The notes beneath the pieces were generated by a model. The model was not told the DNA's origin. It searched no databases and was given only the letters and a program-made list of their open reading frames with translations. The position numbers and the translations under genes are program-made. From assembly GCA_947502975.1 (NCBI GenBank), contig CANNBV010000005.1:310001-374000 (forward strand): 64,000 nt of DNA, given 5' to 3'. This DNA comes from an uncultured Flavobacteriaceae bacterium (lineage in GTDB: Bacteria; Bacteroidota; Bacteroidia; Flavobacteriales; Flavobacteriaceae). The number at the start of each line of letters is the position of its first letter. Position 1 is the first letter of the stretch. Positions 48,635-58,489 of this stretch are shown here, piece by piece.

Positions 48635-50017
48635 TTATTTTTTAATGAACTTAGTAATACTTCCTTCAAAGTTAATTAAATAAAATCCTTGACTTATATT
48701 TTTTAAATTAATTCTAAACTGAATTTCATCTACTGATTCAGACTTATCAATCTGAACATTTAGTTTTTTTCCTAAGGCATCATACACATATGGTATCTTA
48801 TTTTGAAAATCTTGATTTAAAGATTTCTTTACCTTTAGCTGGATACTTTCCGTTGTTGGGTTTGGATACAACTCTATTGAAGGTTTTAGAAATTTATTAG
48901 CATTTGTATGTAAAACGTTTCCTAGATAATTTGTGTTGAAATAAGATCTAATATTATTGTTTTCGAGAGAAGAGGTCAACTTATCATAAACTAAAAATCC
49001 AGCTATATCACCATGCATACTTTTTTCATCTCCAGTTTTAGAGTTTGTTTTAAAAGCTGAAAACAAATAACCAATAGTAAAAGTACCAGGCAAAACTATG
49101 TCGGGCATACTTACCGATGGCACATTAGTTTTATCTACACCATTGATATAAACAGTAATTTTATTTAGTGCATCTCTATGCACCTCAATTAATTGCCATT
49201 CATTTAAGGTTACAGAGTTATCTGGGGTTACTCTATAAACTGTATTTGGATGTATTCTTAACTGCAAATAATTAGTTTGATACCTATGCCTAAAATAATC
49301 TGTAGATTGACCAAAATAATCCCAATCTTCATTTTGAGCTACCGGTCTTGCTAATAGAAAAATAGAAAATTCTCCCGTTAAGTTTATAAAATCACTTATT
49401 TGAATTTCTAAGTATTTATCTTGACTTGTATAGTCTGTTGCAAAAGGCACACCTCCGCCTCCTCTAATACATGGTTTTCCATTAATACAATTGCTAATAT
49501 AACAAGGTTTTACACTATCGTCTTGCCCAAAATTTCTTCCGTTTGTATATTCAGGGGGATTAAATCCCGTGCCAGGAATATAACTCGATTGATCTATCCA
49601 TCTTCTCACGCAACCTTCACCACAATCATTAGTTACATCACAATATTGATCTGCTATAGCTGCGCCTTCAGTATTAGCTTCATTTAAACAATCATTAGTT
49701 TCACAAAAGGCAATATGGTTTGTTGTATTTATAGCATTAGACTCTACAAAAAAAGCTAAATCACTTACATCTTTAGGATTAAATTGAGCATGTAATTGGG
49801 TTACATTTAGAACAAATATTAATGATGACCATATTAGAATAGAAAATACTAAATCAAAATTTTCCTTTGTTCGTTTCAAAATTTTCACATTTTGTTTAAT
49901 TTCTTTGTTTATCCTTTTGTAATACTCTATTTCCTTTTTCAATTCTTTTTGATCTTTAACTACTTTATATAATTCAGTCCCCAAAAGTTGTGTTTCTATG
50001 TGTTGTTGTAGTTCCAT
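48635..50017 (-). CDS. LamG-like T9SS protein with N-terminal coiled-coil extension
   Basis: 460 residues as drawn. Residues 1-about 50 are a charged coiled coil, followed by a hydrophobic segment (about 55-74) ending VTQLHAQ, a good signal-peptidase site. The mature part has a Cys-rich entry (CETNDCLN, CDVTNDCGEGC) and a LamG/concanavalin-like domain (about 190-370). A T9SS type A sorting domain (LYPNPTTES...QGFYLINFEGS) ends the chain. A GTG at 49888 would give a conventional start (MKILKRTKENF) with a signal peptide, so the true start is uncertain. It is cotranscribed with the kinase 4 bases downstream. Confidence 0.75.
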   Translation of the reverse strand: MELQQHIETQLLGTELYKVVKDQKELKKEIEYYKRINKEIKQNVKILKRTKENFDLVFSILIWSSLIFVLNVTQLHAQFNPKDVSDLAFFVESNAINTTNHIAFCETNDCLNEANTEGAAIADQYCDVTNDCGEGCVRRWIDQSSYIPGTGFNPPEYTNGRNFGQDDSVKPCYISNCINGKPCIRGGGGVPFATDYTSQDKYLEIQISDFINLTGEFSIFLLARPVAQNEDWDYFGQSTDYFRHRYQTNYLQLRIHPNTVYRVTPDNSVTLNEWQLIEVHRDALNKITVYINGVDKTNVPSVSMPDIVLPGTFTIGYLFSAFKTNSKTGDEKSMHGDIAGFLVYDKLTSSLENNNIRSYFNTNYLGNVLHTNANKFLKPSIELYPNPTTESIQLKVKKSLNQDFQNKIPYVYDALGKKLNVQIDKSESVDEIQFRINLKNISQGFYLINFEGSITKFIKK

Positions 50018-50048
50018 AACTTAAAGGTTTTTACTTATTAGATAATCA

Positions 50049-50288
50049 TTAATACTTATCAATCATCTCAACTAAATGATTCAGCTCTTTAATTGTATAA
50101 TCTGCAAGTTTCTTCTTGTAGTTTTCCTTAAGCTTATCACAGGTTTCTGAATAAACACTTTTTCTGAAATCACATTTAATATTTCTAATAGACTGTCTTA
50201 ATTGCAATAATGAGCTTTCGAAATTTTTTAGCTTTACTATTTTTTTATCTACTTCACTAATTTTGATGTAGTCTTCTTTTTGTGGCAT
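50049..50288 (-). CDS. small coiled-coil protein
   Basis: 79 residues, almost entirely helical with heptad-like spacing (KKIVKLKNFESSLLQLRQSI) and no signal peptide. It lies 31 bases upstream of the LamG gene, whose first 50 residues have the same character, and 22 bases after the adhesin gene. No family recognised. A structural or scaffold role within this gene set is possible. Confidence 0.65.
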   Translation of the reverse strand: MPQKEDYIKISEVDKKIVKLKNFESSLLQLRQSIRNIKCDFRKSVYSETCDKLKENYKKKLADYTIKELNHLVEMIDKY

Positions 50289-50310
50289 TATTTTTATTGG
50301 TTTTAATTAA

Positions 50311-52356
50311 TTAATTCAAGTCTTCCCAAGAGCTTCCTGTGTAAACTCTTAATTTATCTGTAGCATCATCATAATATACATCACCTCTTGCTGGAGATGC
50401 TGGAGCCGTACCTGGTGTTAAGTGAACTAGAGTATCTATTTTAACACTACCTCCTACATTTAAGGTATGGGTTAATCCTGATATCGTAGCGTTTATACCA
50501 ACTCTATCGTTAGCAAAATCACCACCTATTAAAGGTGTAAGAGAATTGCTGTTTTCAATATAAAGTCTATTGGAATTCACATTTTGATAACCCGCTTGAT
50601 AGCCAATTAGAACATTTCCACTTACAGATGTAAGTCCTGTACCAAATCCAGCTTCATACCCAATAACAACACTATTACCTCCTGTTTGGTTATTATAATT
50701 TGAACGATAACCTAATGAGATATTATTACTACCTGTGGTAGTATTTACACCTGCCTCAAAAGCGAGAGAAATATTATTAGCTCCAGTTGTATTAAAATAT
50801 GATGCTCTTCGCCCAATACCAATATTATCAGCTCCCGAAGTAGAAGTGTATAGTGCTAAATTACCAATGGCAATGTTATAATCTGCATTATTATTATACA
50901 ATGATTGAAAACCTAATGCTATATTGTTTTCCCCTGTGGTATTCTCATAAAGTGCTTCATAGCCCATACCTAAATTATATTCAGCGCTTGCGTTATTATA
51001 CAAGGCGCTAAACCCAATAGATGTGTTATAATTTCCTGTAGTGTTACTTAAAAGCGACTGATCTCCCAAAGCAATATTTTCATAACCAGAAGTGTTATTA
51101 TATAAAGTTCTGTAGCCAAAAGCATTGTTATGATAACCACTTGTATTAGAAAATAAGGCTTCATCTCCAATACTATTGTTCTCATAACCAGTAGTATTAT
51201 TGAATAATGATTGATTTCCTAAACCAACATTTTTATCACCAGAAGTATTAAAATATAACGACCTAAAACCTATACCTATATTATCTTCTCCTTCAGTATT
51301 TGCATGCAGAGCCTCAAAACCTAAAGCTATATTATCATCTCCAATAGTATTATTTTGTAATGCAAATGCACCTATAGCCGTATTATTATTTCCAGATATA
51401 TTTTCTTCCAGAGATTGTCTACCAAAAGCAGCATTAGATCCACCAGATACGTTTTCTATAAGTGCCTGAAATCCAATAGCACTGTTACCCGTTCCTGAAG
51501 TATTAAACACCATAGATCTATTACCTATAGCTACATTATCTGCACCACCACTATTACTATACAAAGTGCCTCTTCCAACAGCCACATTTCTACTCCCTGT
51601 TATAGCGCCCGTTCCTTGCATACTTAAATATCCAATAGACACATTATCGTTTGCTGTTGTTGAAAATTGTTGTGATTGAAATCCTATAGCTACATTATTA
51701 AAACCAGTATTATCTTCTAAGGCAAAACTTCCTATGGCTACGTTGTTATGAGTTGTTGTATTACTATGTAGAGACATATGACCAATAGCTACATTATTAG
51801 CACCTGAAGTGTTTGAATACCCTGCTTCGTTTCCTACAAAAACAGCTCTTTGATTGGTTAAACTATTATTCTCTCCTGCATTTAAACCTAAAAACACCGA
51901 ATTCCCCGTATTATGAAATTCTAACTGACCTCTAGTTGTAAATCTAGCTCTTATAACATTATTTGTTCTAACATCTAAAGCTTGTAAATCTGTTGTTCCT
52001 ATAAAATTTGTCCCGAAGGTAGTACCTGAATTACCTAATATTCCCCATCCAGAAGAAGCACTTATCCCAGAAGCTATACGCTCCCAAGCTGTTCCATTCC
52101 AAAAATAAAATCCGGGAGTTATATCTGATGCTACCGTTGCTGTATTATATATCAACAAACTCTCAGCTTCAGTTCCTGAAATTGTTGAAGTATCACTTGA
52201 CGATGTTAATGCAATTCGTGGTATCAATATTCCTGCATCTGTACTTGTTATATCCAATATGGATGATGCATCTGGTGATGTTGTACCAATTCCGACTTGA
52301 GAATGCATCAAAAAGGAGAGCAAAAGGCTCATGATAGTTAAATAGAAAACTTTCAT
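50311..52356 (-). CDS. repeat-rich surface adhesin with YadA-head-like repeats
   Basis: 681-residue exported protein. The signal peptide ends FLMHSQ and the mature start is VGIGTTSPDASSILDITSTD. Residues about 150-590 are some 24 repeats of about 22 residues with the core NTxGxxNxAIGxxAL. This is the pattern of the trimeric-autotransporter head (left-handed parallel beta-roll). The C-terminal part (VGINAT...GDVYYDDATDKLRVYTGSSW) is the common flavobacterial tail and not a T9SS domain or a membrane anchor. It is the first gene of the transcript that ends with the PAS kinase. Surface fibre or adhesin function is likely; the ligand is unknown. Confidence 0.82.
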   Translation of the reverse strand: MKVFYLTIMSLLLSFLMHSQVGIGTTSPDASSILDITSTDAGILIPRIALTSSSDTSTISGTEAESLLIYNTATVASDITPGFYFWNGTAWERIASGISASSGWGILGNSGTTFGTNFIGTTDLQALDVRTNNVIRARFTTRGQLEFHNTGNSVFLGLNAGENNSLTNQRAVFVGNEAGYSNTSGANNVAIGHMSLHSNTTTHNNVAIGSFALEDNTGFNNVAIGFQSQQFSTTANDNVSIGYLSMQGTGAITGSRNVAVGRGTLYSNSGGADNVAIGNRSMVFNTSGTGNSAIGFQALIENVSGGSNAAFGRQSLEENISGNNNTAIGAFALQNNTIGDDNIALGFEALHANTEGEDNIGIGFRSLYFNTSGDKNVGLGNQSLFNNTTGYENNSIGDEALFSNTSGYHNNAFGYRTLYNNTSGYENIALGDQSLLSNTTGNYNTSIGFSALYNNASAEYNLGMGYEALYENTTGENNIALGFQSLYNNNADYNIAIGNLALYTSTSGADNIGIGRRASYFNTTGANNISLAFEAGVNTTTGSNNISLGYRSNYNNQTGGNSVVIGYEAGFGTGLTSVSGNVLIGYQAGYQNVNSNRLYIENSNSLTPLIGGDFANDRVGINATISGLTHTLNVGGSVKIDTLVHLTPGTAPASPARGDVYYDDATDKLRVYTGSSWEDLN

Positions 52357-52375
52357 AGTTAATAGTATTTGGGGT

Positions 52376-52402
52376 TATTGTGGGAAATATATAAACACAA
52401 TA
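52376..52402. promoter_or_regulatory. inverted repeat upstream of the adhesin gene
   Basis: TATTGTG (52376-52382) and CACAATA (52396-52402) are perfect inverse copies with a 13-base spacer, 20 bases upstream of the adhesin start codon. A candidate regulator site; no binding protein can be named. Confidence 0.35.
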
Positions 52403-52533
52403 GCAGAACGACATTGAGATTATTGCTAAAGACTAATATTTGCTCCATGAAATGCGTTTTTTAACGTTTAAATAAACAGCTCCTTCATTCTAATTTCGTT
52501 AATAAGGCAAATAAAACTTAGTGTTTTTAAGAG

Positions 52534-52911
52534 TTATGCCCATTTCCGTCTCATCTCTAAAAATTTTACTATAGCGTTGTAAAAATCTTTTTCTGTAATA
52601 GGTTTCAATAAATAGCTAACCGCAGACATTTTAAAAGCTTTAACAACATGCTGGTCGTATGCAGTTGTATAGATAATAGGAGATGTTATTTCGGTTTTTT
52701 TTAGTAAATCGAAACAAGTACCATCACTTAAATTTATATCCATAAAAATTAAATCAGGATTATCATTTTCAGAAAACCATTGTAAGGCCTCAGAAATACT
52801 TTCTAGTTTTCCCTCAATTATAAAATTCATTGAGGAACAATATTTGTCTAAAAGCTTAATAATGTGATTACTCAATATAATCTCGTCTTCAAGTATTAAT
52901 ACTTTTATCAT
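52534..52911 (-). CDS. stand-alone receiver-domain protein
   Basis: 125 residues from the ATG at 52911; a GTG two codons earlier is less likely. It is one CheY-like receiver with ILEDEII, the phospho-acceptor Asp in LIFMDINLSDG, the Thr of YTTAYDQ and the Lys of YLLKPITEKDF. It ends at KFLEMRRKWA, exactly where the LytTR linker starts in the close relative at 46850-47611, so the DNA-binding half is missing. Too little room follows for a broken LytTR remnant. It is probably a phosphate-accepting modulator of the same kinase. Confidence 0.85.
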   Translation of the reverse strand: MIKVLILEDEIILSNHIIKLLDKYCSSMNFIIEGKLESISEALQWFSENDNPDLIFMDINLSDGTCFDLLKKTEITSPIIYTTAYDQHVVKAFKMSAVSYLLKPITEKDFYNAIVKFLEMRRKWA

Positions 52912-53193
52912 AAGCACATACGTATTAGAATGTGTTATTATAACACCTTGGAATAACTTATCGTTAATTAAAACTTCGAAGTCGTCTACTTTGTATTACA
53001 AAAATAAAATCATAGACTATATCTTATCAGTTATTCACAGGTCTAAAAACCGCTTTCGTGATACAATTATTCCATTTCATAAAAATTGAGAAATAAAACA
53101 CATAAGTAGTAATATATATTTACCCAAAATCATGCAGATAATTTCTTGCAAGATTTTCATCCAAGCATAAATATTTCTTAACCCCCAAATCTT

Positions 53194-54957
53194 ATGAAAC
53201 ATTTATTCACTATACTAATAGTAACTAGTTTTAGTACGCTATTACACTCCCAATTATCAATAACAAATAATCATTATGTTTTTAATAATGATGAAGTATT
53301 GTTTATTGAAGACGATTTAAATCTTAACAATTCTAATAGTATCTTGTACTTGAGAAGTGAAGGTCAATTAATACAGGGTTCTGGTACTACTGGTAACACT
53401 GGTATTGGAGAACTAAGTATCTATCAAGAAGGCAATGTAGGAGCTCACGAATATAATTACTGGTGTTCTCCTATTGGCAGTAAAACAAATAATTCCATAA
53501 ATAATCCTTTTGGAGTTACGCTATTAAATGATGTTGTTAGTTTAACCACCTCAACACCCGCAACAATTGCTCATGTATCAGATTATAATAGTACCTCTAG
53601 TCCTTTAGTAATTGAACCCTTTTGGATTTGGAAATTCATCACTTCTTCTCAATATTCAGATTGGATCCATGTTCGTGGTACAACAACTGTAAACCCAGGT
53701 GAAGGCTTTACAATGAAAGGCACAGTAGGGTCTGGTGATGCTCAGCAATATGATTTTCGAGGTAAACCTAACAATGGCACTATTGATGTTAGCGTATTGA
53801 ATGGTGAATTTACATTGGTTGGAAATCCATATCCATCAGCTATGGATGCTCTATCTTATATTCATGATACTGATAATTCATCTGTAATAACCGGAACATT
53901 ATATTTTTGGGAACAAGATCCAAGTGTAAACTCACACTATATCACTGCTTACGATGGTGGATATGCAACTTACACGATAGATGCCTTAGGTGTAGAAACA
54001 TATACGCCTGCTACTTTTAGTATGTATGATAGTAATGGCGCTATAAATGGTATGGGATATGGCAGCCCATCTGGAAAACGTCCTAGACGTTACATCCCAG
54101 TTGGGCAAGGATTTATGGTTGAAGGTACTGCTACAGGAACTGTAAAAACGAAAAATACTCATCGTGTATTTGAAAAAGAAACATCAACAAATAGTGAATT
54201 TTTTAAAGCTTCAAATAAAAAGAATGCTACCACAGCATCCAATACACTTTTTTCTATAGTCCCAGAACACTACAAAAGATTTAGATTGAATATTGATTTT
54301 AGTGAGACATACACTAGGCAACTCGTTGAGACCTTTAATCCGTTAGCAACATTAGGGTTTGATTATGGTATGGAATCTAAAATAAACAGTAAAGATATTT
54401 TAGCCTCTGACGCCTTTCTTTCAAACAATAACTCCTCTTATATAGCTGAAGCATTAGTTTTTGACCAAAGCATCAAAATCCCTCTAACCATAAAAGTAGA
54501 ACGTAATATGCCTATAGGTATTAGAATTGCTGATATTCAAAATTTTGATACCAACCAGCCTATTTACCTGCATGATAAAGAGGCTAATCTATATTTTGAT
54601 TTACGTCAGAATGATTACAGTACAACTTTAGAAACAGGAAATTACACAGATCGTTTTGAGATAACCTTCGTATCAAAAACATTAAGCATAGATGATGTAT
54701 TAGACACTAAAAGTATATATGTATTACAAAACAAAACTACTTCAGATATTGAAATATATAATCCTGCACTTTTTAATTTGAATTCATTTAGATTATATGA
54801 TAACAATGGTAAGTTATTATTAAACTCTGTACTATCTGGAAGCAACAAAAAACATATTATAAATGCTCCAATATTTAGCGAAGGCGTTTACATCATACAA
54901 ATAAGTTCAGAAAACAATCGTCTAATAAACAGAAAATTAAAAATAACAAATAATTAA
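53194..54957 (+). CDS. large T9SS-secreted surface protein
   Basis: 587-residue secreted protein with a signal peptide (1-19, LLHSQ). The N-terminal 330 residues are beta-rich with recurring features of flavobacterial cell-surface proteins: YNYWCSPIGS, FTLVGNPYPSAMDA and IPVGQGFMVEG. A second beta region follows, and the chain ends in a type A sorting domain (LNSFRLYDNNGKLL...EGVYIIQISSENNRLINRKL). Function unknown. It is followed after six bases by a small cytoplasmic protein gene on the same strand. Confidence 0.78.
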   Translation: MKHLFTILIVTSFSTLLHSQLSITNNHYVFNNDEVLFIEDDLNLNNSNSILYLRSEGQLIQGSGTTGNTGIGELSIYQEGNVGAHEYNYWCSPIGSKTNNSINNPFGVTLLNDVVSLTTSTPATIAHVSDYNSTSSPLVIEPFWIWKFITSSQYSDWIHVRGTTTVNPGEGFTMKGTVGSGDAQQYDFRGKPNNGTIDVSVLNGEFTLVGNPYPSAMDALSYIHDTDNSSVITGTLYFWEQDPSVNSHYITAYDGGYATYTIDALGVETYTPATFSMYDSNGAINGMGYGSPSGKRPRRYIPVGQGFMVEGTATGTVKTKNTHRVFEKETSTNSEFFKASNKKNATTASNTLFSIVPEHYKRFRLNIDFSETYTRQLVETFNPLATLGFDYGMESKINSKDILASDAFLSNNNSSYIAEALVFDQSIKIPLTIKVERNMPIGIRIADIQNFDTNQPIYLHDKEANLYFDLRQNDYSTTLETGNYTDRFEITFVSKTLSIDDVLDTKSIYVLQNKTTSDIEIYNPALFNLNSFRLYDNNGKLLLNSVLSGSNKKHIINAPIFSEGVYIIQISSENNRLINRKLKITNN

Positions 54958-54963
54958 TTTGCT

Positions 54964-55371
54964 ATGGAAAAGAGAACAAAAGAAAACCCTTGGAAACTAA
55001 AAACACCACCATTATCATCAGAATACGAAATGTATATTGATGAAAAAGATGGTAGGGAAATCATTGTATGCACAGTCGGAAAAACTATTCTTCATTATGA
55101 TTACAGTGTGATTCAAGATTTATACGAAGAATTAAAAAATAGTAATGATTGGGTCTTGCTAGGAAGTAAAGACGAAAAAGCAGAAGCTAAAGAGGGTACA
55201 GTAGAATATTGGGCGAGATCAAAAGATAATCCAATTGGTGGCTGGTATGGCCTAAAAAAAGGGTTAAGAGGTAGAGTCGGCATGTATATACCACCACTAA
55301 TGGAAGCACTTGGTCTCGCTACAGTAGAGCATAACAAAAGAAATAATAGAATGAAAGCTAAACTATCATAG
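54964..55371 (+). CDS. hypothetical cytoplasmic protein
   Basis: 135 residues with no signal peptide or membrane segment. It has mixed alpha/beta character, with a Trp/Gly-rich C-terminal part (NPIGGWYGLKKGLRGRVGMY) and a basic tail (HNKRNNRMKAKLS). It follows the T9SS gene by six bases and may share its transcript. Family not recognised. The basic tail would allow nucleic-acid contact, but nothing demonstrates it. Confidence 0.65.
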   Translation: MEKRTKENPWKLKTPPLSSEYEMYIDEKDGREIIVCTVGKTILHYDYSVIQDLYEELKNSNDWVLLGSKDEKAEAKEGTVEYWARSKDNPIGGWYGLKKGLRGRVGMYIPPLMEALGLATVEHNKRNNRMKAKLS

Positions 55372-55478
55372 GTCTCTCACTTCTAAATGTGTATTTGCTA
55401 GAAACACATTGATGATTATATCATTAGTGTGTTTTAATCATTATCGATAAGTCAAATGGATACCAAACCTCATTTGTT

Positions 55479-57599
55479 ATGAAAAAATCTATTATATCTG
55501 TATTCTTTATATTATTTTTTGCTAGTTCTTTTTCGCAAACAATCGAACAAAACTTTTATATAGATTTTGGAACTGATGATGGTGTAAATGGCAATACAAC
55601 TACTAATCCTGATACAAATAGTCATTACTGGAACAACGTTACCAACCCTTTTGCTACAGCTATAAAGTCTCAACTTATTAATACTAATAATACAACTGTT
55701 CCTTATGAACTAGAAATTACTAATCAATTTGGTTCAAACGGTATTCTAAACGGTGGTTTATTATCACCAAACCCAACAATATTGGGTAATTATGCTATTA
55801 ATTCAGCTACTGAAGATTACTTTTTTACTGATAGTTCTGGCAGTATTACACTATCATCTTTAAACAAAGATTATGGTTATAAATTCAAAATATTTGGTAG
55901 TAGAGAAACATCTGAAAGCAGAGAAACTCTGTACACAATTGAAGGCTTCAATAGTACTTCAGGTACATTACAAACTTCAGGTGAAGATCTAGGTGAGAAT
56001 GGTTATGATGGTAATACAAGTATGATTTATGATTCTGAAATCATATTTCCAGATTGTAACGGGGCTATAAAAATTACCATTACAAAAAACACTAATGCGT
56101 TTGCTTATATAAATTTACTTGAGGTTATTGAATATAGCAATATATCTACTGTAGTTTACGACAATAAATTTACAGTTATGGGGTCATCGGTTGCTAATGG
56201 TCAAGGGGCAAATTCTAATCTAGGCTATGCCAATCAATATAATAACTTATTGAGTGAGCGTTACAATGATGGTGAAGGATTACAATGGGACTATACTAAT
56301 GTTTCAATTCCTGGAAATAATACAATTGATGTTCTTAATCGATGGGAATGCGACTTACTTTCAGAACAGTCTAAATATGTAATTTATGGGTTGTCGCTGT
56401 TTAATGAAGGTATTAGAGATTTTGGAATCACAAGTTTCAAACAATTTGAGACAAATATGATAGCGCTTATTGATATGGCAAAAGCAAAGGGTAAAATACC
56501 AATTGTAGCTAATAATTATCCAAATGATAATTACGATAGTACTGATTATAATTTCATTAAGCAGATGAATCTTATGATGCATCAATGGGACGTAGCTAGC
56601 ATAAATTTATTAGGTGCTTTAGATGACCAGACTGGAAAATATGTTGCTAGTTACCAAGCGGATTCAAGCCATCCTAACACAGCTGGACATACTGAATATT
56701 TTTATACCATGGTGCCTTCCCTAATGGATGCCCTAGATTCAGGAAAAGCCCAACCACAAATAGTTGAAAATACATTTCTATCTATGGGAAGCACTATTAC
56801 AAATACACAATTGGTATTTACTCCTGAAAGTACTGTTCATGCATTTACAACATCTTTTGAGGTTAAAACTACTAATAGCGGCGATATAGCAGCATTATCT
56901 TCTGATTTAGGAACTGGGTTTTTATCAATTAATGGGACAGGATTCATCGAATATACAGCCTCTACTGGATCAACGATTACAGGAAGTGTTGCTATTAATG
57001 ATGGTTTATGGCACAAAATAACTTTAACGCATTATTACGCATTGGGAAAAACGATATTGTATGTTGACAAAAATGAAATTGGTAGTTACAATGAACAAAT
57101 CGTTAACAATTCAGTTTATTTACACCCTATAAACTCCCCTGCTATTATTGATTATAAAAATTGGTTTTTTTATAGATCCGCCATGACTAGTGAAGAAATA
57201 GACTTATTATGTGATGGTATAATGTTAAAATCAAGTTTAGAATTATATGCACCTTTAGATGGACTAGCTGTTTTAGGTAACACGCCTTTAATAAATTTAG
57301 CACAAAGCCTTAATAATATTAATGAAGAATTGGCTACTACATTATCGTCCAAAAAAGATAATAATATCTCTAGAATAGTTCCAAACCCAGTAAACGATTA
57401 TCTTGATGTATCAGAGTTTTCAAAAAATTTGAAGTATGAAAATATAATCATCTTTAATGCCTTAGGACAAAATGTACTTTCAAAAGACATAAAAACTAGT
57501 TATAGAATTAATCTTAAGCATCTTAAGAGCGGCTTATACATAGCTGTCTTAACACGTAAGTTTGATGAAACTTATAAACTAAAATTTATGAAATATTGA
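55479..57599 (+). CDS. T9SS-secreted SGNH/GDSL hydrolase with LamG-like domain
   Basis: 706-residue secreted enzyme with a signal peptide (1-19, SSFSQ). A jelly-roll domain (about 20-215) precedes an SGNH-type esterase domain (about 220-430). Its nucleophile Ser is in MGSSVANGQG, the oxyanion Asn is in LSLFNEGI or NNYP, and the Asp/His pair is in QADSSHPNTAGH. A LamG/concanavalin-like domain spans about 440-590, and a T9SS sorting domain ends the chain (RIVPNPVNDYLDV...SGLYIAVL). The arrangement suggests a secreted carbohydrate or lipid esterase. It converges on folD with four bases between. Confidence 0.82.
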   Translation: MKKSIISVFFILFFASSFSQTIEQNFYIDFGTDDGVNGNTTTNPDTNSHYWNNVTNPFATAIKSQLINTNNTTVPYELEITNQFGSNGILNGGLLSPNPTILGNYAINSATEDYFFTDSSGSITLSSLNKDYGYKFKIFGSRETSESRETLYTIEGFNSTSGTLQTSGEDLGENGYDGNTSMIYDSEIIFPDCNGAIKITITKNTNAFAYINLLEVIEYSNISTVVYDNKFTVMGSSVANGQGANSNLGYANQYNNLLSERYNDGEGLQWDYTNVSIPGNNTIDVLNRWECDLLSEQSKYVIYGLSLFNEGIRDFGITSFKQFETNMIALIDMAKAKGKIPIVANNYPNDNYDSTDYNFIKQMNLMMHQWDVASINLLGALDDQTGKYVASYQADSSHPNTAGHTEYFYTMVPSLMDALDSGKAQPQIVENTFLSMGSTITNTQLVFTPESTVHAFTTSFEVKTTNSGDIAALSSDLGTGFLSINGTGFIEYTASTGSTITGSVAINDGLWHKITLTHYYALGKTILYVDKNEIGSYNEQIVNNSVYLHPINSPAIIDYKNWFFYRSAMTSEEIDLLCDGIMLKSSLELYAPLDGLAVLGNTPLINLAQSLNNINEELATTLSSKKDNNISRIVPNPVNDYLDVSEFSKNLKYENIIIFNALGQNVLSKDIKTSYRINLKHLKSGLYIAVLTRKFDETYKLKFMKY

Positions 57600-57602
57600 A
57601 AA

Positions 57603-58478
57603 CTAACTATGTCTTTCTCTAGCTAAAAGTGTGTTTTTTAACAACATAGCAATTGTCATTGGACCAACACCTCCAGGAACTGGTGTGATATAGCTTGATT
57701 TTTTGCTTACACTTTCAAAATGTACATCGCCAGCTAGTCTATAACCATTCTTTTTAGTTTGATCAGGAACACGGGTGATACCAACATCAATAATCACTAC
57801 ATCTTCCTTCACCATATCACCAGTTAAAAATTCTGAAATACCAATAGCAGCCACAATAATATCTGCTGCTTTAGTAATTTCGGTTAAATTCTTAGAGCGA
57901 CTATGAACCACGGTAACTGTAGCATCTCCTGCTGGACGTTTCTGGCTCATTAAGATACTCATAGGGCGCCCTACAATATGACTTCTTCCCATAACTACTA
58001 CATTTTTACCTGACGTTTCTATTTGATAACGTTCTAACAATTCCATGATACCGTATGGTGTAGCAGGTAAAAAGGTTGGTAAATCTAACGCCATTCTACC
58101 AACATTTGTTGGGTGAAATCCATCTACATCTTTATCTGGATCCACTGCCATTAAAACTTTTTGCTCGTCTATTTGATCTGGTAAAGGTAATTGTACAATA
58201 AAGCCATCAATAGCATCATCAGTATTTAATTGATGTATTTTTTCAAGTAATTCTTCTTCAGAAGTATACTCAGGCATTTCTATAAGTGTAGATTTAAATC
58301 CGATACGTTCACAAGCCTTTACTTTAGCGCCAACATATGTCATACTCGCCCCGTCTGACCCTACTAAAATTGCTGCTAAATGAGGTACTTTTTCTCCTTT
58401 AGCAATCATGGATTGTACATGTTCTGCAATTTCGTTTTTAATATCGTTACTTACTTTCTTTCCGTCTAGTATTGTCAT
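57603..58478 (-). CDS. folD: bifunctional methylenetetrahydrofolate dehydrogenase/cyclohydrolase
   Basis: 291-residue cytoplasmic folate enzyme making 10-formyltetrahydrofolate from 5,10-methylene-THF with NADP. Landmarks are the catalytic Lys in [14 protein letters not shown], the substrate loop [31 protein letters not shown], the Rossmann motif [17 protein letters not shown] and the C-terminal [17 protein letters not shown]. Length is normal. It lies downstream of ffh on the same strand with a repeat-containing gap between. Identification is secure. Confidence 0.97.
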   Translation of the reverse strand: MTILDGKKVSNDIKNEIAEHVQSMIAKGEKVPHLAAILVGSDGASMTYVGAKVKACERIGFKSTLIEMPEYTSEEELLEKIHQLNTDDAIDGFIVQLPLPDQIDEQKVLMAVDPDKDVDGFHPTNVGRMALDLPTFLPATPYGIMELLERYQIETSGKNVVVMGRSHIVGRPMSILMSQKRPAGDATVTVVHSRSKNLTEITKAADIIVAAIGISEFLTGDMVKEDVVIIDVGITRVPDQTKKNGYRLAGDVHFESVSKKSSYITPVPGGVGPMTIAMLLKNTLLARERHS

Positions 58479-58489
58479 TTTATATTATC

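Noticed and set aside
50700-51900. Regular repeats with a period near 66-69 bases, at first like a CRISPR or satellite array
   Set aside because: The period is that of 22-23 codons and the units vary at third positions; they encode the YadA-head-like repeats.
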